Shown one piece after another: positions 8,208-16,925 of a DNA stretch of 64,000 nucleotides (position 1 is its first letter; each line of letters starts with the position of its first letter). Both the position numbers and the translations under genes were made by a program. The stretch comes from Actinomycetes bacterium (GTDB taxonomy: Bacteria; Actinomycetota; Acidimicrobiia; Acidimicrobiales; GCA-2861595): assembly GCA_023264975.1 (NCBI GenBank), contig JAHFUS010000006.1, positions 1-64,000 on the forward strand, in the 5' to 3' direction. Below the pieces are notes generated by a model that ran no database searches, was not told the DNA's origin, and saw only the letters and a program-made list of their open reading frames with translations.

Positions 8208-10397
8208 GTGCCCCTGAAGACCCGTAGCCCGCTCGACGACCAGCTCGACCGACTGACCGAGGGAACGCTGAGTGACCCCCACCAGGTGCTCGGTCCCCAC
8301 GACGGGGTCGTGCGGGCGTGGCGTCCCGGCGCGACCGGTATGCGGCTGTTGCCGGAGGGCGGCGCGGCGGTCGAGATGACCGTGCTCCGCCCGGCTGGGG
8401 TGTTCGAGGCGCCGGCCGCGGCCGACGCCGGCCCCTACCGTCTCGAGGCCCGCTACGAAGGCGGCGGCACGTACGTCTACGACGACCCTTACCGGTTGTG
8501 GCCGACGCTGGGTGACGTCGACCTGCACCTGTTCGGTGAGGGCCGCCACCGCCACCTGTGGCGGGCCCTGGGCGCCCACGTCCGCACCCACGAAGGGGCG
8601 CACGGCACCGCCTTCGCGGTGTGGGCGCCGAGCGCACGGTCGGTACGGGTGGTGGGGAACTTCAACCAATGGGACGGCCGTACACACCCCATGCGCTCGC
8701 TCGGCTCGTCCGGTGTCTGGGAGCTGTTCATCCCCGAGATCGGAAGGGAGGACCTGTACAAGTTCGAGATCCTCACTGCGGCCGGCCACCTGACGCTGAA
8801 GGCCGATCCGATGGCATTCCGGGCCCAGCATCCGGCGCACGGCACGGCCAGCATGGTCGCCGAGTCGGACTATCAATGGACCGACGACGGTTGGATGGCG
8901 TCGCGTGACTCGACCCAGAATGTCCACGCACCGATCTCGGTCTACGAGGTCCACATCGGCTCGTGGCGGAAGTCCGACGAGTACACCTACTACACGTACC
9001 GGGAGCTGGCCGAGCGCCTCCCCGACTACCTGGTCGAGATGGGCTTCACCCACGTGGAGTTCATGCCCGTGGCCGAGCACCCGTACGACCCGTCGTGGGG
9101 CTACCAGGTCACCTCGTACTACGCCCCCACCGCCCGCTTCGGAACGCCCGACGATTTCCGGTTCCTCGTCGACGCCCTCCACGCCAAGGGCATCGGGGTC
9201 CTGGTCGACTGGGTGCCTGCCCACTTCCCGAGCGACGAGTGGGCGCTGGCCCGCTTCGACGGAACCGCCCTGTACGAGCACGAGGACCCGCGCCAGGGCG
9301 CCCATCCCGATTGGGGCACCCTCGTGTTCAACATGGGCCGCAACGAGGTCCGCAACTTCCTCGTCGCCAACGCCCTGTTCTGGCTGGAGGAGTTCCACGT
9401 CGACGGCCTGCGGGTCGACGCGGTGGCGTCGATGCTCTACCTCGACTACTCCCGCAAGGAAGGCGAGTGGATCCCCAACAGGTTCGGGGGCCGCGAGAAC
9501 CTGGAAGCGGTCGACTTCCTCAAGGAGCTCAATGAGGCCGTCTACGGAGCCCACCCCGGCGTGACGATGGTGGCCGAGGAGTCGACGGCGTGGCCGGCCG
9601 TGTCGCGCCCCACGTACGTGGGTGGTCTGGGCTTCGGCTTCAAGTGGAACATGGGCTGGATGCACGACACCCTCCAGTACTTCTCCAAGGATCCGGTGCA
9701 CCGCCGCTTCCACCACAACGACCTCACCTTCGGGCTCCTCTACGCCTTTAGCGAGAACTTCGTGCTCCCTCTCAGCCACGACGAGGTGGTGCACGGCAAG
9801 GGCTCGCTGGTGTCGAGGATGCCGGGCGACAAGTGGCAGCGCCTGGCCAACCTGCGGGCCCTCTACGCCTGGATGTGGGCCCATCCGGGCAAGCAACTCC
9901 TGTTCATGGGCGGCGAGATCGCCCAGGAGCGGGAATGGGCCCACGACCGCGGCCTCGACTGGAACCTCCTGGACGACCCCGGCCACAAGGGCGTGCAGAC
10001 GATGGTGGCCTCGCTCAACCGGGCCTACCGGGACCTGCCCCAGCTGTGGCAACGCGACGACATCCCTGACGGCTTCCGCTGGGTCGACGCCAGCGACGTG
10101 GAGAACAACGTGCTGTCGTTCCTCCGTATCGGCTCCGACGGCAGCCAGTTGGCGTGCGTTGCCAACCTGTCACCTGTCGTCCGCCACGCCTACCGGTCCG
10201 GCCTCCCCACCGGTGGCGACTGGCGGGAGGTCCTGAACACCGATGCCGTCGAGTTCGGCGGCAGCGGTGTCGGCAACGCGGGCACGGTGTACGCGGCCGA
10301 CGCCTCGTGGCACGGCCTGCCCTTCTCGGCCGAGCTCACCCTCCCCCCGCTCGCCGTGCTCTGGCTCACCCCGTCGTCTGCAGGATCCCAGGGCTGA
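8208..10397 (+). CDS. glgB: 1,4-alpha-glucan branching enzyme GlgB
   Basis: 729 residues from GTG 8208, which has GAGGAGAAGG just upstream; the ATG at 8184 would overlap mak and has no better ribosome site. Domains in order are N-terminal CBM48 modules (VWAPSARSVRVVGNFNQWDG), the GH13 barrel and a C-terminal beta domain. The catalytic residues are D404 (GLRVDAVASML), E457 (MVAEEST) and D525 (LSHDEVVHGK), nearly the same numbering as the E. coli enzyme. GlgB adds alpha-1,6 branches to the linear glucan made by GlgE. It is 10 bp downstream of mak. Confidence 0.96.
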   Translation: MPLKTRSPLDDQLDRLTEGTLSDPHQVLGPHDGVVRAWRPGATGMRLLPEGGAAVEMTVLRPAGVFEAPAAADAGPYRLEARYEGGGTYVYDDPYRLWPTLGDVDLHLFGEGRHRHLWRALGAHVRTHEGAHGTAFAVWAPSARSVRVVGNFNQWDGRTHPMRSLGSSGVWELFIPEIGREDLYKFEILTAAGHLTLKADPMAFRAQHPAHGTASMVAESDYQWTDDGWMASRDSTQNVHAPISVYEVHIGSWRKSDEYTYYTYRELAERLPDYLVEMGFTHVEFMPVAEHPYDPSWGYQVTSYYAPTARFGTPDDFRFLVDALHAKGIGVLVDWVPAHFPSDEWALARFDGTALYEHEDPRQGAHPDWGTLVFNMGRNEVRNFLVANALFWLEEFHVDGLRVDAVASMLYLDYSRKEGEWIPNRFGGRENLEAVDFLKELNEAVYGAHPGVTMVAEESTAWPAVSRPTYVGGLGFGFKWNMGWMHDTLQYFSKDPVHRRFHHNDLTFGLLYAFSENFVLPLSHDEVVHGKGSLVSRMPGDKWQRLANLRALYAWMWAHPGKQLLFMGGEIAQEREWAHDRGLDWNLLDDPGHKGVQTMVASLNRAYRDLPQLWQRDDIPDGFRWVDASDVENNVLSFLRIGSDGSQLACVANLSPVVRHAYRSGLPTGGDWREVLNTDAVEFGGSGVGNAGTVYAADASWHGLPFSAELTLPPLAVLWLTPSSAGSQG

Positions 10398-10421
10398 GCC
10401 GGGCCGGTACCGTCAGGGGTG

Positions 10422-12779
10422 ATGGCCCCGAGCCTCGTCGTCCACACCCACTTATACCAACCGCCCCGGGAGAACCCGTGGACGGAGCAACTGGCGCGTG
10501 AGCCTTCGGCGGCGCCGTTCCACGACTGGAACGCGCGGATCGACGCCGAGTGCTACCGGCCCAACGGGGTGGCCCGCGTCTTCGACGACGCCGGCCGGGT
10601 GATCGACATCGTCAACAACTACGAGAACTTCTCGTTCGATGTCGGCCCGACGCTGCTGTCGTGGCTCGAGGTCCACGACTCTGAGACCTACGGCCGCATC
10701 CTGGCCGCCGACGCCCGCTCGAGCGGTGGCATGGCCCAGGGGTGGGGCCACATCATCCTCCCGCTGGCCAACGAGCGGGACATGCGCACCCAGGTGCGTT
10801 GGGGCTTGATCGACTTCGAGCAGCGCTTCGGCCGCCCGGCCGAGGGCATGTGGCTGCCGGAGGCGGCGGTGGACGACCGGGTGCTGGCCGTGCTGGCGGA
10901 GCAGGGGGTGTCGTTCACCGTGCTCGCCCCGGGCCAGGCCCGCCGAGTGCGGCCTCTCGGCGGCGGCTCCCGCTCGTGGACGAGCGTGGAGGGCGGCGCC
11001 GTCGACACGTCCCGGCCGTACCGGTGGCTGCACCCCGACGGCTCGGGCCTGGGCGTCGACATCGTGTTCTACGACGGCGGCCTGTCCCACGCCATCGCCT
11101 TCGAGCTGGCCGGGCTGTCGAGCCAGGCGCTGCTCGACCGGGTCACAGACGGGCCCGGCGAGGGACTGGTGACCATCGCGGCCGACGGGGAGACGTTCGG
11201 CCACCACCAGCCGTGGGGTGAGCGCCTGGCCGCCCATGCCCTGTCCGTCGAGGCCCCTGCCCGCGGTGTCGACGTGACCAACGTGGCCGCCTACTTGCGA
11301 ACCGAGCGGCCGGCGTACGAGGTCGACGTGGCCCTGAGCTCGTGGTCGTGCGCTCACGGGGTGGGCCGCTGGAGCGAGGACTGCGGCTGCTCGACGGGAG
11401 GCCAGCCGGGGTGGCGGCAGCGCTGGCGGGCTCCCCTGCGGGCCGCCCTCGACGGTCTCCGGGATCGCCTGGCCGAGGTCTTCGAGCGGCGCGGCGCCGG
11501 CGTGATGCCCAACCCTTGGGCCGCTCGCGACGACTACCTCCGGGTGTTCCTCGGCACGACCAGCCGCGAGGAGTTCGCCGCCGAACACGTCAGCGGCGAC
11601 GCCGTGGAGGCCTTCACACTGCTCGAGGCGCAGCGAAACGCCATGGCCATGTACACGTCGTGTGGCTGGTTCTTCAACGACCTGGCCGGTCTGGAGACGG
11701 TGCAGATCCTCCGGTACGCGGCACGGGTGATGGACCTGCTCGTTGAGCTGGGGGAGGACGCGGGCGAGGAGACGTTCCTCGACGTGCTCGCCAAGGCCGA
11801 GAGCAACGTCTCCGAGGAGGGGACGGGGCGTGACGTGTGGCACCGCCACGTCCTGCCGGCCCGTGTCGACGTCGACCGGGCGGTGGCCAACCTGGCGCTG
11901 GTCGAGCTGCTGGAGCATCGTCCGCCGGCGACCACCGTCGGGGCCTACGAGGTGAAGGTGTTCGACCACGTACGGTCGGACCGCGGAGGCGTCTCCCTGT
12001 GCTCCGGGCGGGTCGCCCTCACGCACGTTCGCACCGGTCGGCGCAGCGAGCACGTCTACGCCGCGCTGCACCTCGGCGCCCTCGAGGTCCTGGGGTCCAC
12101 CCGGCGGGCCGACGCCGATGCCGACGCGGACGCCGCCGCCCTGGCCTTCCTGCGGGGCTCGTTCGACCACGGTGCCTCGGTGACCACCCTCCTGCGACTG
12201 TTGGGCGAGGGGTTCGGGCCCGGCGAGTTCGACCTCACGTCGGCCCTGCCCGACGCCGCGGAGCACATCGTGGAGGGCGCGGCCAGGACCCTGGCCGACC
12301 GCTTTGCCGCTGCCTACGAGCGGCTGTTCGACGACCACCGCAAGACCATCGACATCCTGGCCACGGCGAACTACCCCTTCCCCCCGGAGCTGCGGGCCCC
12401 GTCGGAGCTGGTGCTGGCCCGCCGTCTCGACGCCGAGGTCCTCGCCCAGCAGGGATCGGTGGAGCCCTCGGACTACCGGCGGGCGGTTGCCCTCGCCCGC
12501 GAGGCACGGGCCGCCGGCTTCGCCGTGGGAACGCCCCGCACGCGGGCCGTCGTGGGCCGGCTCCTCGAGGGGGCCACCGAGCAGGCCGTGCTTGGCGGGC
12601 CGAACGTCGCCCGCGGCATTGAGGCCGCCCTCGCCCTGCTCCAGATCGCCGACGACCTCGGCCTCGACGGTCCTTGGGAACGGGCCCAGGAGCTCGTGCA
12701 CGGCTCGATGCGGAGCAGCGCCGCTCCGAGGACAGAGATGGCGCCCCTCGCTGCCGCCCTCGGCCTCGCCGTCCACTGA
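10422..12779 (+). CDS. GH57-family protein with DUF3536 domain
   Basis: 785 residues from ATG 10422, eight bases after a TACCGT hexamer. The N-terminal half matches the glycoside hydrolase 57 fold: VVHTHLYQPPRENPW, GMWLPEAAVD, and ADGETFGHHQPWGE near the putative catalytic Glu and Asp. The second half matches DUF3536 (NPWAARDDYLRVFLG, LLEAQRNAMAMYTSCGWFFNDLAGLETVQILRYAARVMDL shortened here to its extremes). GH57 enzymes are 4-alpha-glucanotransferases, amylases or branching enzymes, so a role in glucan remodelling is likely from family and from its place 24 bp after glgB. The exact reaction is not known. Confidence 0.85.
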   Translation: MAPSLVVHTHLYQPPRENPWTEQLAREPSAAPFHDWNARIDAECYRPNGVARVFDDAGRVIDIVNNYENFSFDVGPTLLSWLEVHDSETYGRILAADARSSGGMAQGWGHIILPLANERDMRTQVRWGLIDFEQRFGRPAEGMWLPEAAVDDRVLAVLAEQGVSFTVLAPGQARRVRPLGGGSRSWTSVEGGAVDTSRPYRWLHPDGSGLGVDIVFYDGGLSHAIAFELAGLSSQALLDRVTDGPGEGLVTIAADGETFGHHQPWGERLAAHALSVEAPARGVDVTNVAAYLRTERPAYEVDVALSSWSCAHGVGRWSEDCGCSTGGQPGWRQRWRAPLRAALDGLRDRLAEVFERRGAGVMPNPWAARDDYLRVFLGTTSREEFAAEHVSGDAVEAFTLLEAQRNAMAMYTSCGWFFNDLAGLETVQILRYAARVMDLLVELGEDAGEETFLDVLAKAESNVSEEGTGRDVWHRHVLPARVDVDRAVANLALVELLEHRPPATTVGAYEVKVFDHVRSDRGGVSLCSGRVALTHVRTGRRSEHVYAALHLGALEVLGSTRRADADADADAAALAFLRGSFDHGASVTTLLRLLGEGFGPGEFDLTSALPDAAEHIVEGAARTLADRFAAAYERLFDDHRKTIDILATANYPFPPELRAPSELVLARRLDAEVLAQQGSVEPSDYRRAVALAREARAAGFAVGTPRTRAVVGRLLEGATEQAVLGGPNVARGIEAALALLQIADDLGLDGPWERAQELVHGSMRSSAAPRTEMAPLAAALGLAVH

Positions 12780-12823
12780 GCGTGCACGCCGGCCCACCGC
12801 CTCGTCGACGACCTCCCCACCGC

Positions 12824-12901
12824 CACCTCACCATCGACCCGGCCGCCGCCGACGCCCGGGCCATCGCCTGCTACGCCAAGATCGGCTTCCGCCGGCGCCG
12901 G
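12824..12901 (+). pseudogene. Remnant of a GNAT acetyltransferase C-terminus
   Basis: One frame reads HLTIDPAAADARAIACYAKI followed by GFRRRRRL. This is the motif seen near the end of GNAT N-acetyltransferases of the aminoglycoside 6'-acetyltransferase type (DPxNxxAIxxYxKxGF). No start codon or acetyl-CoA loop precedes it and the frame loses GNAT character downstream. It lies antisense to the last residues of the SRPBCC gene. I read it as the relic of a deleted gene. Confidence 0.55.
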
Positions 12902-13353
12902 CGGCTGGTCCGGGGTGGGCTCTCGATCCCGCGCTTCAGGTTCACCAGGTTGCGCCGCCAGATGTGGCGGAGCACCGGCGCCGCGACCACGGAGCCCGGC
13001 GCCCCCCCCATCCACCACGGGAACCGGAGCCGCTCGTCCCAGGTGAAGCGGGTGCGGCCGCCGCGTGCCCGCCGCACGGTGAAGCGGCCGGTGCCCTGTA
13101 CGAGCCCCACGTGGCGGATGCCAATGGCCGTGCCCTCGGCCCACTCGGTGACCTCCATGCGGTCGGTGAGGCGGAAGGGCCCGACCCGGGTGTCGCACTC
13201 GAACGTGGTGCCGACACCCTCCCGCTTCGGCGACGTGTACCGGATGGCCACCGCGTCCTCCATCCAGGAGGTATGGGAGGCGATGTCTCGGACGGACGCC
13301 CAGACGTGCCGGGGGGAGGCGTCGATGACGGTGCTGACGCGAACCCGGCTCAC
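12871..13353 (-). CDS. SRPBCC (START-like) family protein
   Basis: 160 residues. The sequence VRVSTVIDASPRHVWASVRD at the N-terminus, then SHTSWMEDAVAIRYTS and GRFTVRRARGGRTRFTWDE, follow the polyketide cyclase/dehydrase SRPBCC fold, a hydrophobic ligand-binding cavity. Its start overlaps the galT stop by four bases, so the two are co-transcribed. The Arg-rich tail (TSRRRRRKPILA) is read antisense to a GNAT remnant, and the stop may have been acquired by fusion into that DNA. Ligand and function are not known. Confidence 0.75.
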   Translation of the reverse strand: MSRVRVSTVIDASPRHVWASVRDIASHTSWMEDAVAIRYTSPKREGVGTTFECDTRVGPFRLTDRMEVTEWAEGTAIGIRHVGLVQGTGRFTVRRARGGRTRFTWDERLRFPWWMGGAPGSVVAAPVLRHIWRRNLVNLKRGIESPPRTSRRRRRKPILA

Positions 13354-14348
13354 TCGTCAGGGCCAACCGCCGCCGCATCACCGCTATTCCGCAGGTCCTC
13401 TGCCGCCGCTTCGGGGGCGACGACGTTCACCAGCACGCCGGTTCCGGCTTCGAAGCCGGCCGGCGTGGTGAGCCTCGGCACCACGTGGACGTGCCAATGG
13501 AACTGGCCCGCCGCCCGGTAGGGCGCGGAGTGGAAGACGAGGTTGTAGGCGACGTCGTCGACGCAGTCGCGCAGCCGGCGAAGCGCGGTGCGGACGGCGC
13601 GGCCCACGCCCAGCACGTCGGCTTCGGGCGCCCGGTCCATGTGCGGCCCGTGGCGGCGGGGCACGATCAGCATCTCGTACGGGCTGCCGCTCCAGAACGG
13701 GCAGACGACCGAGACGTCGTCGTCCGAGAGCACCGTGCGGTAGCCGTGGCTCTCCTCCGACGCCACCGTGGTGCAGAGCAGGCAGCTGCCCTCGAAGCGG
13801 GCGAACCCGGCCTGCTCGTCGGCCAGCTCGCGCGGCACGAAGGGCATCCCCAGGAGCTGCGCGTGCGGGTGCTTCACCGATGCGCCGGCGTCGCGTCCCC
13901 AGTTCACGATGACCTGGCTGTAGCGGAGGCCGTTCACCGAGGCGTGCTCCACCACCCGGGCCTGGATGGCCTTCATCACCAGGTCGACCTGCTCGTCGGG
14001 GAGGTCGGCCCACGAGGCTGCGTGCTCGGGCGAGAACACCAGGACCTCGTGGATGCCGCTCGCCTCGGCCTGGGTGAAGACGGGGCCGAGGTGCACGACG
14101 CGCATGCCGCCCGGGTTCTCGAAGGCCGGGTAGCGGTTGGGCACCACCCGTACCAGCCAGTCGCCGCTCGGGCCATATGTCACCAGGGCGGGAGGCGTCT
14201 CCTCCTCGTTGCCGGGACAGAAGGGGCAGGGGCGCCCGTCATCGCTGTGCGCCGGCGTGCTCCTGCGAAAGGCGCCGATGCGACCCGAGCGGTCGGTGCT
14301 GACCACCACCCACCGTCCGGTGAGCGGATCGAGGCGGAGTTGGCTCAT
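13350..14348 (-). CDS. galT: Galactose-1-phosphate uridylyltransferase
   Basis: 332 residues. It contains the zinc pair CPFCPG (C41, C44), the active-site HPHAQ (160-164) with the nucleophilic second His, and a second HIT-type segment HWHVHVVPR near residue 297. GalT exchanges UMP between UDP-glucose and galactose-1-phosphate in the Leloir pathway. No galK or galE is beside it; the sugar context is the glycogen operon upstream. It heads a two-gene unit with the SRPBCC gene and is divergent from the gene at 14438. Confidence 0.9.
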   Translation of the reverse strand: MSQLRLDPLTGRWVVVSTDRSGRIGAFRRSTPAHSDDGRPCPFCPGNEEETPPALVTYGPSGDWLVRVVPNRYPAFENPGGMRVVHLGPVFTQAEASGIHEVLVFSPEHAASWADLPDEQVDLVMKAIQARVVEHASVNGLRYSQVIVNWGRDAGASVKHPHAQLLGMPFVPRELADEQAGFARFEGSCLLCTTVASEESHGYRTVLSDDDVSVVCPFWSGSPYEMLIVPRRHGPHMDRAPEADVLGVGRAVRTALRRLRDCVDDVAYNLVFHSAPYRAAGQFHWHVHVVPRLTTPAGFEAGTGVLVNVVAPEAAAEDLRNSGDAAAVGPDE

Positions 14349-14437
14349 GCCGGGGGTCGGCGGACACCGGACACGGCCGCAAGCTAGCGCGCCCCCGTTT
14401 CACCGCCGGGCCGGCGGTGCCCGGTAGGGTCCGACCT

Positions 14438-15655
14438 ATGGGCCGGGGCAGCGACAAGACCATCTCCCGCTACCTGCGGCGTGAGGTGGCCGCCCACTCG
14501 TCCGCCCAGCGGGCCCGGCTGACCGCTGCGTCGGGCGGCTCCGTCCCTCGCACACAGGAGGAGCTGGCCCGGGTCCGCTCCATCACCCTCGACGACGTGG
14601 AGGACCCGGGGTCGATCATGCTGCGGCCGCCGTGGCCCACGGGCGACGGCCGCCGTGCCGTCAAGGCCCGCAAGGAGCTGGAGCGCCGCTACAAGCCGGT
14701 GCACTGGATCGTGCAGTCCGGCGTGCCGCTCGGGTCGTCGGTGGCAGACCTGGAACGGCTGGGCCGCATCGGCGCCCGGTGGCTCAAGGGTAGTGGCGTG
14801 CGGTCGGACGACGTGGTACTCAGCTTCCTGCCGGCCGGGCCGAACCTGGCCTACTGGCAGTTGGTGCTCGGGGCGCGCGAGTTCGGCGTCTCCGCCTTCC
14901 ACGTCCCGCCGGTACCTCGCTTCGCCGACGCCGCCAAGCTGCTGCCCACCGTGGTTGTCGGGCGCCCGGCGGACCTGGCCCGCCTCCTCACCCTCGACGA
15001 GGACAGCGACCCCCGCACCGACTGGCGGTCGCGGGTGCGGATCGTCATCGCCGCCGGCCAGCCCCTCGACGACGGGCTGCGCTCCCGGTTGCAGGCGGTG
15101 CTGACGACCAAGGGCGCGGTCGTGCTGTGGGCATGGGCGGCGCCCGGCGTGCGGGCCATGTGGTGGGAGTGCAGGGGCGGCATCGACCTGCACACGTGGC
15201 CCGACGCCGAGGTCGTGCAGATCGTCGACCCCCTCTCCGGCACGGAAGCGCCGCCGGGAACCGACGGGGAGATCGTGTGGACGGCCCTCGGGTGGTTCGG
15301 ATCGGCCCTCGTGCGCCTTCGCACCGGCGTGTTCGGCGCCCTCGACCCGGCGCCGTGCCCGGCGTGCGGCGACCCGGGCCCCCGGCTGCTGGTGAACACG
15401 GGTGAGCCGTCGTTCCTTCGCGTCCTCGATCGCAACCCCGGCGTTGCCGCCTGGCAGGCCGAGCTACGGGTGGTCGACGGGTACGAGGAGCTGCTCGTGT
15501 TCCTGTCGCCCAACCCCGGCGTCGTCCTGCCCCAGCTGCTGGCCGTGCTCGATGCCGACCTCGGCGCCACCCAGTACGTGGTGCTCGACCACAAGGCGCT
15601 CGACGTCCGCCTGGCCCAGCACGACGACAGCCGGGTGGTCGACCTCCGCCCGTAG
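14438..15655 (+). CDS. PaaK-like AMP-binding family protein
   Basis: 405 residues from ATG 14438, seven bases after TAGGGT. The stretches VLSFLPAGPNLAYWQLVLGA, FHVPPVPRFADAAKLLPTVV and VVLWAWAAPGVRAMWWEC, followed by GTDGEIVWTALGW and a CPACGDPGPRLL segment, resemble phenylacetate-CoA ligase/coenzyme F390 synthetase relatives of the ANL adenylating superfamily. A complete canonical AMP-binding P-loop is not evident, so activity is uncertain. It stands between galT (divergent) and the cysteine desulfurase. Confidence 0.6.
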   Translation: MGRGSDKTISRYLRREVAAHSSAQRARLTAASGGSVPRTQEELARVRSITLDDVEDPGSIMLRPPWPTGDGRRAVKARKELERRYKPVHWIVQSGVPLGSSVADLERLGRIGARWLKGSGVRSDDVVLSFLPAGPNLAYWQLVLGAREFGVSAFHVPPVPRFADAAKLLPTVVVGRPADLARLLTLDEDSDPRTDWRSRVRIVIAAGQPLDDGLRSRLQAVLTTKGAVVLWAWAAPGVRAMWWECRGGIDLHTWPDAEVVQIVDPLSGTEAPPGTDGEIVWTALGWFGSALVRLRTGVFGALDPAPCPACGDPGPRLLVNTGEPSFLRVLDRNPGVAAWQAELRVVDGYEELLVFLSPNPGVVLPQLLAVLDADLGATQYVVLDHKALDVRLAQHDDSRVVDLRP

Positions 15656-15789
15656 GGCCGGCCGTCCGTCGGGTGCCCGGCATGTCACTGGTCAGTCGAT
15701 CGGTACCGCGCCGGTACGTCCTCGCTGACCAGAGCGGCCCGCTGAAGGGCCCGGCCATGACGGCAGGGGAGCCGTACGCTGGAGGGGCC

Positions 15790-16923
15790 ATGGCCGCTCC
15801 GCTCGCCTACCTAGACCACGCCGCCACCACGCCGCTGCGCCCCGAGGCGCTCGACGCCATGCTGCCGTTCCTCACCGAGCACTTCGGGAACCCGTCGGGT
15901 TCGCACGCGGTGTCGCGGGCGGCCCGGGCGGCGGTCGACGAGGCCCGGGTCACCGTGGCCGAGGCCCTCGGTTGCGACGCCGGCGAGGTGGTGTTCACCG
16001 GCGGCGGCACCGAGGCCGACAACCTGGCGCTTTCCGGGGTCGTGGCCAGGCGGGGCGGCACGGTGGTGTGCAGCGCGGTCGAGCACCACGCCGTGCTGCA
16101 CGCCACGGCTGCGCTGGGCGGCCGGATGGTTGGCGTCGGCCCCGACGGCGTGATTGACCTCGACGCCCTCGCCGCTGCGCTCGACGACACCGTGTCGGTG
16201 GTGTCGGTGATGCTGGCCAACAACGAGGTGGGCGTGGTGCAGCCGCTGGCCGAGGTCGCCCGGGTGATGCGCCGGGCCGCGCCGGACGCCGTGCTGCACA
16301 CCGACGCCGTGCAGGCCTTCCCGTGGCTCGACGTCGCCACCCTCGCCGGGCCGGCCGCCCTGGTGGCGGTTAGCGCCCACAAGTTCGGCGGCCCCAAGGG
16401 CGTCGGCGCCCTGGCGGTGCGGGCGGGCACCGAGGTGGAGCCCCTGCTGCACGGTGGTGGGCAGGAGCGCGACCGCCGCAGCGGCACCCACAATGTGGCC
16501 GGCATCGTGGGCATGGCGGCCGCCATGCGCGCCACCGTCACTGGTATGCAGGCCACCAACGCGCGGGTCGGGGCCCTGCGCGACCGCCTGGCCGACGGCC
16601 TGCTGGCGGCCGTGCCCGGCGCAGTGGAGACCGGCGTACGGGCCAACCGCATCGCCGGCTGCTGCCACCTGCGGTTCCCCGGCATCGAGAGCGAGGCCCT
16701 CCTCGTGCTGCTCGACGACGCCGGCCTGTGCGCGTCGGCCGGCTCCGCGTGCGCCAGCGGCGCCCTGGAGCCGTCCCACGTCCTCGCCGCCATGGGCGTG
16801 CCCCGGAGCGAGGCGCTGGCCAGCCTGCGGCTCTCGCTCGGCCTCACCACCACCGACGACGAGGTCGACCTGGCCCTCAAGATCATCCCCGAGGCCGTCG
16901 CCCGCTTGCGGGCCTGCGGGTGA
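15790..16923 (+). CDS. Cysteine desulfurase (NifS/IscS type)
   Basis: 377 residues from ATG 15790 with GGAGGGG upstream; an in-frame ATG at 15757 is possible. It starts LAYLDHAATTPLRPEAL, binds PLP through Lys in SAHKFGGPKG (K198) and carries the catalytic loop Cys in SAGSACASG (C321). The enzyme moves sulfur from cysteine as a persulfide. The next gene, mnmA, begins two bases after its stop and uses such sulfur for tRNA 2-thiolation, so this desulfurase probably supplies MnmA directly. No iscU or other Fe-S genes are adjacent. Confidence 0.93.
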   Translation: MAAPLAYLDHAATTPLRPEALDAMLPFLTEHFGNPSGSHAVSRAARAAVDEARVTVAEALGCDAGEVVFTGGGTEADNLALSGVVARRGGTVVCSAVEHHAVLHATAALGGRMVGVGPDGVIDLDALAAALDDTVSVVSVMLANNEVGVVQPLAEVARVMRRAAPDAVLHTDAVQAFPWLDVATLAGPAALVAVSAHKFGGPKGVGALAVRAGTEVEPLLHGGGQERDRRSGTHNVAGIVGMAAAMRATVTGMQATNARVGALRDRLADGLLAAVPGAVETGVRANRIAGCCHLRFPGIESEALLVLLDDAGLCASAGSACASGALEPSHVLAAMGVPRSEALASLRLSLGLTTTDDEVDLALKIIPEAVARLRACG

Positions 16924-16925
16924 CC

